This document shows positions 9,384 to 17,874 of a stretch of DNA of 64,000 nucleotides, piece by piece (within the stretch, counting starts at the first letter, position 1; each line of letters begins with the position of its first letter). This DNA comes from Allocoleopsis franciscana PCC 7113 (lineage in GTDB: Bacteria > Cyanobacteriota > Cyanobacteriia > Cyanobacteriales > Coleofasciculaceae), in assembly GCF_000317515.1 (NCBI RefSeq), contig NC_019738.1, positions 1,401,501 through 1,465,500 of the forward strand, given 5' to 3'. The notes below the pieces were generated by a model that searched no databases, had not been told where the DNA came from, and saw nothing but the letters and a program-made list of their open reading frames with translations. The position numbers and the translations under genes are program-made.

Positions 9384-9893
9384 ATGGCAACTATCTCCAA
9401 GAAAATTTGCATGGTGGGTGACTTCGGAGTTGGCAAGACAAGCCTGATTCGCCGATTTGTCGATCGCCAGTTCAGCGATCAGTATCTTTCCACGGTGGGG
9501 GTCAAGATCTCTCGGAAACTTGTAGAATCCGTGAATTTACAGTTGTTAATCTGGGACTTAGAAGGTCACACTAAGTTCAAGGGTATTACCCCCAGTTACC
9601 TACAAGGAGCTAGTGGAGCTGTTGTTGTTGCCGATGTCAGCCGCATTGAAACTGTGGAACGGCTTTTAGAGCATATTAAACTCTTTTCATCCATTAATCC
9701 CAAAGGAACAATTGTAGTTGCTTTAAATAAATCAGATTTAGTTGATGAAGAAAAACTCGCCAAACTCACTCAATTAGTTCCCGTGCATGATTGCGAACGT
9801 GTGGTAGAAATCTACCAAACTTCAGCCAAGACAGGTGTCTACGTGGATGAAATGTTTCAAAAATTAGCTGAAAAAAGTATAGAATCCCTATGA
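9384..9893 (+). CDS. Rab/Ras-like small GTPase
   Basis: A 169-residue P-loop GTPase of the Ras superfamily. Motifs are in order: G1 GDFGVGKTS at residues 12-20, a switch I threonine in STVGV, G3 as WDLEG near residue 58, G4 NKSD near 115, and G5 TSAKTG near 148. The residue after the G3 glycine, normally the catalytic Gln of Ras/Rab, is His (DLEGH), so intrinsic hydrolysis may be low and dependent on a partner. There is no C-terminal cysteine for lipidation. The stop codon overlaps the start of the histidine kinase gene (ATGA at 9890), which indicates translational coupling. Upstream lies the degraded copy of a paralogue. Signalling at the membrane together with the OmpA-family protein is inferred. 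Confidence 0.92.
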   Translation: MATISKKICMVGDFGVGKTSLIRRFVDRQFSDQYLSTVGVKISRKLVESVNLQLLIWDLEGHTKFKGITPSYLQGASGAVVVADVSRIETVERLLEHIKLFSSINPKGTIVVALNKSDLVDEEKLAKLTQLVPVHDCERVVEIYQTSAKTGVYVDEMFQKLAEKSIESL

Positions 9894-11425
9894 ACGTTCT
9901 TTTAAATAAAATTGTAGCGCCCCGTTACGAATACCTAATTCTGACACGGAACTTTGTTATTTTAGAGGCATCCTATGGTGCACAATGTTTTGCTGATTGT
10001 CCAGAAGCGTTGAAGTTGGGAAAGGATATTCGTTTCGCTTTTCCGGAACTGCTCGGAATTGAAGAAATTATCCTTGATATCATAGCAGGACGACAGACGA
10101 ATTTTGAATTCAAAGGAATTGCTCGAAAAAATGACCAAAAATCCCCTTTTTACTTAGATTTATATATCAGTGAGTATTCTAATCCAGAGAGCTTGGATAG
10201 TCAGTTAATTGTCTTACTTGAAGATGCTACAGAAAGAATGATTTTACAGCAGACTTTGGCACAAAGAACCAATGAAGCCAATCTGTTAGTCAGTTCTTTG
10301 ACCGCTGCAAAAAAATATATTGATAAAATTATTACATCCATGGCTGATGCTTTATTAGTAACAAATGCATCAGGAATTATTAAAACGGTCAATCCATTTG
10401 CTCAAGATTTATTTGGCTATAGCCAGGATGAGTTAATTGATCAGCCAATCTCAAAAATAATTCACCAGGAAAACTTTTTAGATCAAACCAGGATTTTTTC
10501 TTCTTCAAATTTGGGAAAATTTATCAAAGATGTAGAAGTTTTTTGTCAAACTAAAACAGGCGAACAAATTTGTATTTCCTTTTCTTGTTCAGCGATTCAG
10601 ACGGAAATTGAGGGATTACAAAACTTCGTTTATATCGGTCGAGATATTAGCGATCGCAAACGAGTAGAAGCTCAAATGATGAAAGCACTGGAACGGGAAA
10701 GAGAACTCCGAGAACTCAAGTCCGACTTTGTTTCCATGGCAAGTCATGAGTTCCGGACTCCCCTAACGGCAATCTTTTCTTCTACTGAATTACTACAACA
10801 TTACGGTAATATCTGGCCTGACGAGAAGAAGCTCAAACACTATCATCGGATTGAATCTGCCGTCAGACGGATGACAGGACTCTTAGATGATGTTTTACTT
10901 TATAGCAAAGCCGAAGCTGGGAAACTACAGTTTAATCCTGCCTCCTTAGTACTAAAAAATCTGTGTAGCGATCTAGTAGAAGAATTGCAACTCGGCATTG
11001 GAAAAAACCATAAGATTACCTGGATCTACTCAGGGCCATGCAACAATGCTTACATGGATGAAAAGCTCCTGCTACACATTTTGACTAATTTACTCTCAAA
11101 TGCAATTAAATATTCGCCTTCAGGTACGACCATCTTTTTTAGCTGTTCCTGTGATCAGGATAATAAAGAAATAACTTTTGAAATTAAAGACCAAGGAATT
11201 GGTATTCCTCCAGAAGACCAAACCCAACTGTTTGAGTCATTCCATCGGGCAAAAAATGTAGGGGATATTCCTGGGACAGGACTCGGTTTAGCCATTGTCC
11301 AAAAATCAGTAGAATTACACGCCGGTAAGATTACAGTAAATAGTGAAGTGGGAGTTGGCACAACTTTTCGCATCACTTTGCCGTTGAATAGCAAGATTGA
11401 ACATGTTCCCGTGGAATCTCTCTAG
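9890..11425 (+). CDS. PAS-domain sensor histidine kinase
   Basis: A 511-residue kinase with no membrane segment. Residues 15-110 form a first PAS-like sensor and residues 140-260 a clear PAS domain (ADALLVTNASGIIKTVNPFAQ, ending in YIGRDISDRKR). A HisKA dimerisation domain has the phosphoacceptor in MASHEFRTPL. An HATPase domain carries N box HILTNLLSNAIKYS, G1 DQGIGIPPEDQ and G2 GTGLGLAIVQKS. It starts inside the last codons of the small GTPase gene, so the two are probably produced in fixed ratio. No response regulator gene is adjacent, so the output is unknown. A GTPase-controlled kinase, or a kinase that reports on GTPase state, are both possible. Confidence 0.93.
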   Translation: MNVLLNKIVAPRYEYLILTRNFVILEASYGAQCFADCPEALKLGKDIRFAFPELLGIEEIILDIIAGRQTNFEFKGIARKNDQKSPFYLDLYISEYSNPESLDSQLIVLLEDATERMILQQTLAQRTNEANLLVSSLTAAKKYIDKIITSMADALLVTNASGIIKTVNPFAQDLFGYSQDELIDQPISKIIHQENFLDQTRIFSSSNLGKFIKDVEVFCQTKTGEQICISFSCSAIQTEIEGLQNFVYIGRDISDRKRVEAQMMKALERERELRELKSDFVSMASHEFRTPLTAIFSSTELLQHYGNIWPDEKKLKHYHRIESAVRRMTGLLDDVLLYSKAEAGKLQFNPASLVLKNLCSDLVEELQLGIGKNHKITWIYSGPCNNAYMDEKLLLHILTNLLSNAIKYSPSGTTIFFSCSCDQDNKEITFEIKDQGIGIPPEDQTQLFESFHRAKNVGDIPGTGLGLAIVQKSVELHAGKITVNSEVGVGTTFRITLPLNSKIEHVPVESL

Positions 11426-11864
11426 TAACTTAAAGCGTCCTAAGAGAGATTTTGCTAATTTACTCGTGTCAAAAGAATAATTCTGTTTATTGAGAACACT
11501 TTATACAAGCTTTAAAAATATCGTGATACGGCTTACAGAAATATCATAAATAGGTAAATTAATCTTCAAAAAAGTTGTTAGTATTACAGTATGCCCTTCA
11601 GATTTACCTCTACACTTGTCATTACTGAAGTCTTGCAAGAATCTATTACATTTATCTGTTTTGGATTGAAAGATTTTTAGTCCAAACGGCTTAGAAATGC
11701 TCACTATGCATTTCTATTGAACATTATTGAAAAACTATCAATCCGTAATCTCACTGAAACATTACGGATTAGAGTTCAGTAATGTTACGTTAGAAATTTT
11801 TAGTGATTAGAACAATAATAGTTCTCGAAACTCGCTTGGTTATCAGGATTAGAAGGGAGAAACA
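11426..11864. other. Intergenic region with a perfect hairpin
   Basis: An AT-rich stretch between the kinase and the epimerase gene. No credible gene is seen on either strand. It contains a perfect 10-base inverted repeat, AATCCGTAAT at 11740-11749 and ATTACGGATT at 11761-11770, with an 11-base spacer. The repeat lies 95 bases before the epimerase start and is not followed by a T-run, so an operator or RNA structure is more likely than a terminator. Confidence 0.5.
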
Positions 11865-12857
11865 ATGCAAAGAACACTAATTCTAGGCGCAACTGGTTTT
11901 ATTGGCGGCAACCTAGTGAGAACCTTAGTTGCTAGAGGTGAATATCCGAGAATTCTCGTTCGTCCCGGTTCTTCTCTTTCCTTTTTGGAAGATATTTTAG
12001 AGCGAATCGAAATCGTCTACGGTGATTTTCAAGACCCAGAATCCTTGCGGGATGTAACAAAAGATATTGATGTGATTTTTCATCTCATCTCAACAACGAG
12101 TCCAAGTTCACCAATGGGAAGTAGCCTTGATGATGCTGTAAGCAATTTATTTCCCACTATTCGCCTGGTCGAATCTGCTATGGCTAATGGCGTTAAAAAA
12201 ATTGTTTACACTTCATCTGGAGGTACCGTTTATGGTGAACCTCAAATTACTCCAATTCCTGAAGAACATCCTCTCCTGCCTAAATCGGTTTATGGGCAAA
12301 GTAAGCTAACCATCGAGAACTTTCTTAATTTTTATGCCCGCTCAACAACACTAGATGTTAATATACTGCGAATCTCGAATCCTTTTGGGGCTGGACAAAA
12401 TCCCTTGAAAGCCCAAGGAATTATTGCAGTTGCCATGAATTGTGCTTACTCCAATCAGGTACTTAAACTTTATGGTAACGGTGAGGCTGTCAGAGACTAT
12501 CTTTATATAGATGACGTAACGGAAGCACTGATACTGGTGGCTCAAAAACCTGGGTCTTCAATTGTTAATATTTCTTCAGGCATAGGTTATAGTGTTCGGG
12601 AGATTGTTCAAGCTGTTGAAGAGGTTTCTGGTCGAATTATTCAAAAAGAGTTTATTCCGGCTCGTTCGAGTGATGTTAGTGTAAGTATTCTGTCTAACCG
12701 ACTTGCCTTTGAAATTTATGGTTGGTCTCCCAAAATTGGACTCTATGAAGGGTTAGCTAGATTGGATTACATGAGGAAAACAAAGAGGTGTATAACTCTA
12801 GAAAGAAGAACCCCGGCAAAGATACATCATATTGCAGTTACTTGTGGCAACCTATAG
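11865..12857 (+). CDS. NAD-dependent epimerase/dehydratase (extended SDR)
   Basis: A 330-residue extended short-chain dehydrogenase. The N-terminus LGATGFIGGNLVRTL holds the GxxGxxG NAD-binding loop. Catalytic residues are visible in YTSSGGTVYGEP (Ser/Thr) and YGQSKLTIE (Tyr-x-x-x-Lys). Residues 200-220 (GNGEAVRDYLYIDDV) are the nucleotide-sugar epimerase signature. It is most like UDP-glucose/UDP-glucuronate 4-epimerases used in polysaccharide synthesis; the exact substrate cannot be told. The final 30 residues (KTKRCITLERRTP onward) do not resemble the family end and may be a read-through extension. An AGAAGGGAGA ribosome-binding site precedes the ATG. It stands alone, with no glycosyltransferase neighbours. 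Confidence 0.88.
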   Translation: MQRTLILGATGFIGGNLVRTLVARGEYPRILVRPGSSLSFLEDILERIEIVYGDFQDPESLRDVTKDIDVIFHLISTTSPSSPMGSSLDDAVSNLFPTIRLVESAMANGVKKIVYTSSGGTVYGEPQITPIPEEHPLLPKSVYGQSKLTIENFLNFYARSTTLDVNILRISNPFGAGQNPLKAQGIIAVAMNCAYSNQVLKLYGNGEAVRDYLYIDDVTEALILVAQKPGSSIVNISSGIGYSVREIVQAVEEVSGRIIQKEFIPARSSDVSVSILSNRLAFEIYGWSPKIGLYEGLARLDYMRKTKRCITLERRTPAKIHHIAVTCGNL

Positions 12858-13048
12858 ATTCACAAGAATAAATCTCTTGGTAATAACGCTGGCGAATCAC
12901 CCTTTTAAAAAGCTCCTGAAGCATCTTACCTATCCCAATAGACTCTAGCCTAACTCGCTACGACAAAGGCCATAAAACCCACTTTTCCGATAAGCTCTAA
13001 AGGTTGAGGCACAATCGACTGTCTTATGCCTCCGCTATATTGGAATTT

Positions 13049-14791
13049 ATGAGCTTTGGTATTAGAGCCTTACCCAAAGAGGTGGTAAATCTCATTGCCG
13101 CCGGTGAGGTCATTGACTCTTTAGCGGCAGTGGTGCGAGAGTTGGTAGAAAACGCCCTAGATGCGGGTGCAACGCGGATCGCAGTTTCGGTGTGGTCTGA
13201 GCAGTGGCGAGTACGGGTGGCAGATAATGGCATGGGCATGGATTTGGGAGATTTGCAACAAGCCGCGACTGCCCATAGCACCAGCAAAATCCGTACCAGT
13301 GATGATCTGTGGAAGATTACGAGTTTAGGATTTCGCGGGGAAGCGTTGCATAGTTTAGTGGCGTTAGCTGATTTGGAGATTTTGAGCCGACAAACTCCGA
13401 ACCTTGAGGGTTGGCGAGTGAGGTATAACTCCGAAGGTGAACCGGCGCAGGTGGACGCTTGTGCGATCGCTCCGGGTACAGTTGTCACTGTCTCCAATTT
13501 ATTCGGAAATTGGCCTGTGCGCCGCAAGGGCTTACCGTCAGTGGCACAACAACTCAAAGCAATACAAACCACGATTCAGCAAATTGCCCTGTGCCATCCC
13601 CGTGTTACTTGGCAAGTGCAGCAAAATGAGCGTCCTTGGTTTAGCCTCAGTGCCGGTATAACCACTCAACACATTCTCCCCCAAATCTTGCGACAGGTAC
13701 GGCAGACGGACTTGCAGTATCTCTGCGTGGAAATACCGACGCCGGAGACTGGGGGTGGCGAAGATTTCCCTGGGCAAAATCCTGTATCTAAAATCCCAAA
13801 TTCGTTGATTCAGATCGTTTTGGGACTACCGGATCGGTGCCATCGACGACGCCCAGATTGGGTAAAGGTGGCGACGAATCGACGCTTAGTGCGATCGCCT
13901 GAATTGGAACAAACCATCTTAGCCGCGACTTCGCGAACTTGTCCCCGCGATCGCTACCCGATTTGTTTTCTCCACCTGCAAATCTGCCCCAGCCTCATTG
14001 ATTGGAATCGCCATCCGGCTAAGGCGGAAATTTACTTACATTCCCTTTCCTACTGGCAGGAACAAGCCTCCCGTGCGATCGAGCAAGCCTTACGCATTAG
14101 TCCCACCCAGGCTTCAGAAGCAAACCAATCCCAGCGAGTGACAACATTACTCAAGGTATCGGAAGAAAAAGCTGGCTACAACGTGAGTCGTTCCATACAA
14201 CCCACATCAGAGGAGGCAGAAAAAACTCAAAAATCTGGTGAAATTGGGTTAATTGAACTGCGAGCCGTGGCTCAGGTTCACAATATGTATATTGTGGCGG
14301 AGCATCCGACGGGGATGTGGCTGGTGGAACAACATATTGCCCATGAGCGAGTTTTGTACGAGCAACTGTGCGATCGCTGGCAACTCGTGCCGTTAGAACC
14401 CCCAGCCATTCTCAGCCATTTGACACCCGCTCAAGTCGAGCAACTTCAACGCTTAGGGTTAGAGATAGAACCCTTCGGTGAGCAGCTATGGGCGGTACGA
14501 AATGCGCCGGATCTATTGACAAAACGAGAAGATTGTGCAGCAGCTTTGTTAGAACTGAGTTTAGGGGGAGATTTGCAAACGGCTCAAGTTGCAACAGCTT
14601 GCCGTAGTGCCATTCGCAATGGTACGCCTTTGAGCTTACACCAAATGCAGACCTTGTTAGACCAATGGACACGCACCCGTCATCCCCGCACCTGTCCCCA
14701 CGGACGCCCTATTTATTTAGCGTTAGAAGAGTCATCCCTTGCCCGCTTCTTTCGCCGTCATTGGGTGATTGGTAAGAGTCATGGGATTTAG
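13049..14791 (+). CDS. mutL: DNA mismatch repair protein MutL
   Basis: Mismatch-repair ATPase that couples MutS recognition to strand incision. The GHKL ATPase domain is complete: ELVENALDAGA (Mg/ATP), DNGMGM, ATAHSTSKI and LGFRGEALHSL. A central transducer and a Pro/Gln/Ser linker follow. The C-terminal dimerisation/endonuclease domain shows EQHIAHERVLYE, ACRSAIRNG, CPHGRP and FFRRHW. The endonuclease motif is normally DQHAxxExxxxE; here the first residue is Glu and Ala is Ile. An upstream in-frame ATG at 13004 would add 15 residues, but MutL proteins start near the IRALPxEVVNxIAAGEV segment, so 13049 is preferred. There is no mutS nearby. Confidence 0.95.
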   Translation: MSFGIRALPKEVVNLIAAGEVIDSLAAVVRELVENALDAGATRIAVSVWSEQWRVRVADNGMGMDLGDLQQAATAHSTSKIRTSDDLWKITSLGFRGEALHSLVALADLEILSRQTPNLEGWRVRYNSEGEPAQVDACAIAPGTVVTVSNLFGNWPVRRKGLPSVAQQLKAIQTTIQQIALCHPRVTWQVQQNERPWFSLSAGITTQHILPQILRQVRQTDLQYLCVEIPTPETGGGEDFPGQNPVSKIPNSLIQIVLGLPDRCHRRRPDWVKVATNRRLVRSPELEQTILAATSRTCPRDRYPICFLHLQICPSLIDWNRHPAKAEIYLHSLSYWQEQASRAIEQALRISPTQASEANQSQRVTTLLKVSEEKAGYNVSRSIQPTSEEAEKTQKSGEIGLIELRAVAQVHNMYIVAEHPTGMWLVEQHIAHERVLYEQLCDRWQLVPLEPPAILSHLTPAQVEQLQRLGLEIEPFGEQLWAVRNAPDLLTKREDCAAALLELSLGGDLQTAQVATACRSAIRNGTPLSLHQMQTLLDQWTRTRHPRTCPHGRPIYLALEESSLARFFRRHWVIGKSHGI

Positions 14792-14860
14792 TGCCTAAGA
14801 TAATGCCCAAGCCCCATGAAGCGTTTGATGTAGCATAGTCAGTTGACTGTGTACTGAAGT

Positions 14861-16348
14861 GTGAGAGTGTCCAGCCCAACTCAACCCTCAAAATTCTTAG
14901 AGCCAATCGATCGCGCCGCAATCACCCTTATGCTAGTGCTGAGTCTGCTAATTGGCCTGGTGTTGTGGGGAGGCGATCGCACTCAACCTTATGTGCGCGA
15001 GTTTAGTTGGCAAAACAAACAAGTTGGGGTGGCGGATACCTTCTTTGTCCTTACCTTCAACCGTCCTATGGATCATGCCAGTGTGGAAGCCAACCTCCAT
15101 ATTGAGCCACCCCTACCAGGATTGTTGAGTTGGGCTGGACGGCGGTTGGTCTATACTTTATCCAATCCAGCACCCTATGGCACAGCCTATCAAGTGAAAT
15201 TGCAGAAGGCACAACAGTACATGGGGGAAGCGGGAAATCAGATGCAGCCGTTTGCCGGTCGATTTCGCACCCGCGATCGCGCCTTGGCCTATTTAGGTGT
15301 CGAGGGAGAAGAGAAGGGACGGTTAATTCTCTTCAACCTCACCCGCCAACAAAAAACACCCCTCACCCCCAAAAACTGGGTTGTGACAGACTTTAAACCT
15401 TACCCAACAGGCGATCGCATTTTATTTGCGGCTAGCGATTGGTCAAATTATGGCTCCGGATTGTTTGAACAACAACTGTACACCGTCACCACGGGGTTGC
15501 CTGGGATGTCTGCAAGCCAACCCAACTCGACCCCAAAAGCTGGCAGCATCGACCTAATTTTAGACAACTTAAACTATCAAAATCTCAAATTTGACCTATC
15601 CCCCAATGGGCAAGTTATTGTCGTTTTTCGGGTGAATCGGAGTCATATCGAGGACTCTGGACTGTGGGTACTGCAACCCAATGAGCCTTGGCAACCCTTG
15701 CTCAAACAGCCTGGAGGGGACTTTTTGATTACACCGGATAGTGAAGCGATCGCCAATTCCCCAGGAGAGGGGGTGGCGATTTTGCCCCTGACACCTCAAG
15801 CAAAACCCTTGGATTTTCTCCCCAAGTTTGACAAGGTACTCCATTTTTCCAGCGATGGCGTCCGAGCCGCGATGTTAAAATCGAACAGCGATTCTACACA
15901 ATCTCTGTTTCTGGTCACGAACCAGGGTGAACAGAAAGAACTCCTGAGGACGAACGGCGAATGGCTCAACTGTCAGTTCGACACCACTGCCAAAAAGCTC
16001 TACTGCTTAATGCTCCAGTTAGTACAGGGGAAAGAATACTCTCAACAACTCTCCCTGGTAGGAATTGACTTAAAAACCTTTAAAGTTGAGCCACTGTTCG
16101 TTCAGTCCAATCCGTCGGAGATGGAGATGAGTGTCTCACCCGATGGCTTGTCGCTGCTGTTTGATCAGGTTGTTACGAAACCAACACTGCCCTCACCAGA
16201 GGATTTAACCACAGATGTTGGGTCTGCGATTACGACGAGTCGCCTCTTATTGCTGCCTCTGGTCAACAAAACACCACAATCCACGACTAGCTCTGTTCCT
16301 TATCAAGAGTTACCTTTACGGGGTTTTCACCCTTACTGGTTACCCTGA
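14861..16348 (+). CDS. Membrane-anchored protein with Ig-like and beta-propeller-like regions
   Basis: A 495-residue protein with one transmembrane helix at about 20-40 (ITLMLVLSLLIGLVLWGG), then an extracytoplasmic part. Residues 50-125 (FFVLTFNRPMDHASVEANLHIEPPLPG, then YGTAYQVKL) look like the bacterial Ig-like domain found in SbsA and alpha-2-macroglobulin-type proteins. Residues 145-480 contain repeated short strands with DxxPYPTGDRILFAAS, LKFDLSPNGQVIVVF and MSVSPDGLSLLF, typical of TolB/WD-like propeller blades. No enzyme motif is seen. It starts with GTG 70 bases after mutL and may be co-transcribed with it. The cellular role is unknown; envelope sensing or scaffold is a guess. Confidence 0.75.
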   Translation: MRVSSPTQPSKFLEPIDRAAITLMLVLSLLIGLVLWGGDRTQPYVREFSWQNKQVGVADTFFVLTFNRPMDHASVEANLHIEPPLPGLLSWAGRRLVYTLSNPAPYGTAYQVKLQKAQQYMGEAGNQMQPFAGRFRTRDRALAYLGVEGEEKGRLILFNLTRQQKTPLTPKNWVVTDFKPYPTGDRILFAASDWSNYGSGLFEQQLYTVTTGLPGMSASQPNSTPKAGSIDLILDNLNYQNLKFDLSPNGQVIVVFRVNRSHIEDSGLWVLQPNEPWQPLLKQPGGDFLITPDSEAIANSPGEGVAILPLTPQAKPLDFLPKFDKVLHFSSDGVRAAMLKSNSDSTQSLFLVTNQGEQKELLRTNGEWLNCQFDTTAKKLYCLMLQLVQGKEYSQQLSLVGIDLKTFKVEPLFVQSNPSEMEMSVSPDGLSLLFDQVVTKPTLPSPEDLTTDVGSAITTSRLLLLPLVNKTPQSTTSSVPYQELPLRGFHPYWLP

Positions 16349-16726
16349 TAGGGAAGGATTGATGTTTTTCTAGGGAGAGGCATAGTCGATTCAACGCATC
16401 ATCTTACCCGATTTGGCTCCGTTTATATTGAAGAAAAACAATACTGGGTGCTTGACTTATAAAGGGTACTCTCTACTGATAGGGCGATCGCTGATGCCAG
16501 GATGTTAATTTTTCCATGATTGGGCATTCATTCCAGCTCAAAGGCTTCAGTCATTGGACAATTGAAAATCGTCATTTGGGACTCTTGGTACAAATTAGCA
16601 ATTCCCTGGGCGACACTCTCTGTCTCCCAACTCTTACTTATGTGGGAAAATCCTTATTCGGCAATCCAAAATTCTTCAATGGGTTGACCGGCTCCTTAAC
16701 ACACATTGCTCTAAGGCACTTGAATT
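16349..16726. other. Intergenic region, nothing recognised
   Basis: No convincing gene, RNA or repeat is seen. The plus-strand open frame that begins at 16516 and overlaps the amidase start has no family features and is treated as chance. The promoter of the amidase gene should lie here, but no clear -10/-35 pair was found. Confidence 0.4.
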
Positions 16727-17770
16727 GTGAAACTTCACTGGTTATTGCCCAGTTTTTTGGGCTTTTTTCTGCTCTCCTCTCCTGCTTATGCCCGCCAACT
16801 GCTCAATTGGCGTTTTGAAGCCAATCAGAATCGATTGATCTTTATCACAGACGAAGGGGTTCAACCTAAGGCACAGCTCATTAGCAATCCCACACGTCTG
16901 GTGATTGATTTGCCCGGTATTATGGTGGAACGCTCAACCGCCGATCAACTGGTAGGAGGAGCTATTCGCTCAGTGCGAGTCGGACAGGTTGATAACGATA
17001 CAACCCGCTTGGTGGTTGAACTCAATCCGGGTTACACACTCAACCCTCAAAATGTGCAATTTCGGGGAATTTCCTCTAATCAATGGATAGTGCAATTACC
17101 TATCCCCCAACAAGTAGCCCAGTTGCCCAATTCAGTTTCCCCACCTCTAGAGATTCCTGTACCCGCGCCGGCTGTGAGTCGTCCAACCGTCAGCGATTCC
17201 CAGGTTCCTAAGGGGCGATTAGTGGTGATGATTGATCCGGGGCATGGCGGGAAAGATTCTGGAGCGGTTGGATTGGGTGGCTTACAAGAGAAGGATGTTA
17301 TCCTGCCGATCTCACAACGAGTCGCCGCCATTTTAGAGCAACAGGGTATCCACGCTATTTTGACGCGATCAAGTGATTATTTCGTAGATTTGGCTCCACG
17401 AGTGGAAATGGCAAAACGGGAGCGTGCTGACTTGTTTGTCAGCATTCACGCCAATTCCATCGATAAGCGTCCAGATGTCAATGGATTAGAAACCTATTAT
17501 TTTGAGCGCGGTGAGCGTTTGGCTCAAACCATCCACAACAGTATTTTGCAAAGTCTTGATATTAAAGATCGCAGAGTACGACGAGCCAGATTTTACGTCC
17601 TCAGGAATAATCCCATGCCAGCCGTTTTAGTGGAAGTGGGTTTTGTGACGGGTGTTGAAGACGCACCCAGACTCGCCACCGCCGCATACGAGAACCAAAT
17701 GGCACAAGCGATCGCCAATGGCATCCTTCAGTACATTCAGCAAAACCAATATGTTGGGGGGTTGCATTAA
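16727..17770 (+). CDS. N-acetylmuramoyl-L-alanine amidase (AMIN + Amidase_3)
   Basis: Cleaves the amide bond between N-acetylmuramic acid and the stem peptide in peptidoglycan during cell separation or septal pore formation. A signal peptide occupies residues 1-22 (LLPSFLGFFLLSSPAYA with a cleavable A-x-A end). An AMIN domain for envelope targeting spans 25-125. The zinc amidase domain at 165-345 has MIDPGHGGKDSGAVG (first His and nearby Glu in LQEKDV), SIHANS (second His) and VLVEVGFVT (catalytic Glu). The start is GTG at 16727, which gives a well-formed signal peptide. Related AmiC-type enzymes drill septal nanopores in filamentous cyanobacteria, but a role in cell communication here is only inferred. 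Confidence 0.93.
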   Translation: MKLHWLLPSFLGFFLLSSPAYARQLLNWRFEANQNRLIFITDEGVQPKAQLISNPTRLVIDLPGIMVERSTADQLVGGAIRSVRVGQVDNDTTRLVVELNPGYTLNPQNVQFRGISSNQWIVQLPIPQQVAQLPNSVSPPLEIPVPAPAVSRPTVSDSQVPKGRLVVMIDPGHGGKDSGAVGLGGLQEKDVILPISQRVAAILEQQGIHAILTRSSDYFVDLAPRVEMAKRERADLFVSIHANSIDKRPDVNGLETYYFERGERLAQTIHNSILQSLDIKDRRVRRARFYVLRNNPMPAVLVEVGFVTGVEDAPRLATAAYENQMAQAIANGILQYIQQNQYVGGLH

Positions 17771-17874
17771 ACAAGGGCGATCGCTAACAGCATACTGTGG
17801 GTTGGAGTTTTCATCAATGGTTTTCAAGTGAGTTGACATTCCCCGGCGTGAACCCACGGGGATTCTTGGTTCAT

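Noticed and set aside
16516-16818. 100-codon frame overlapping the amidase start
   Set aside because: It overlaps the signal peptide of a well-supported gene in another frame.
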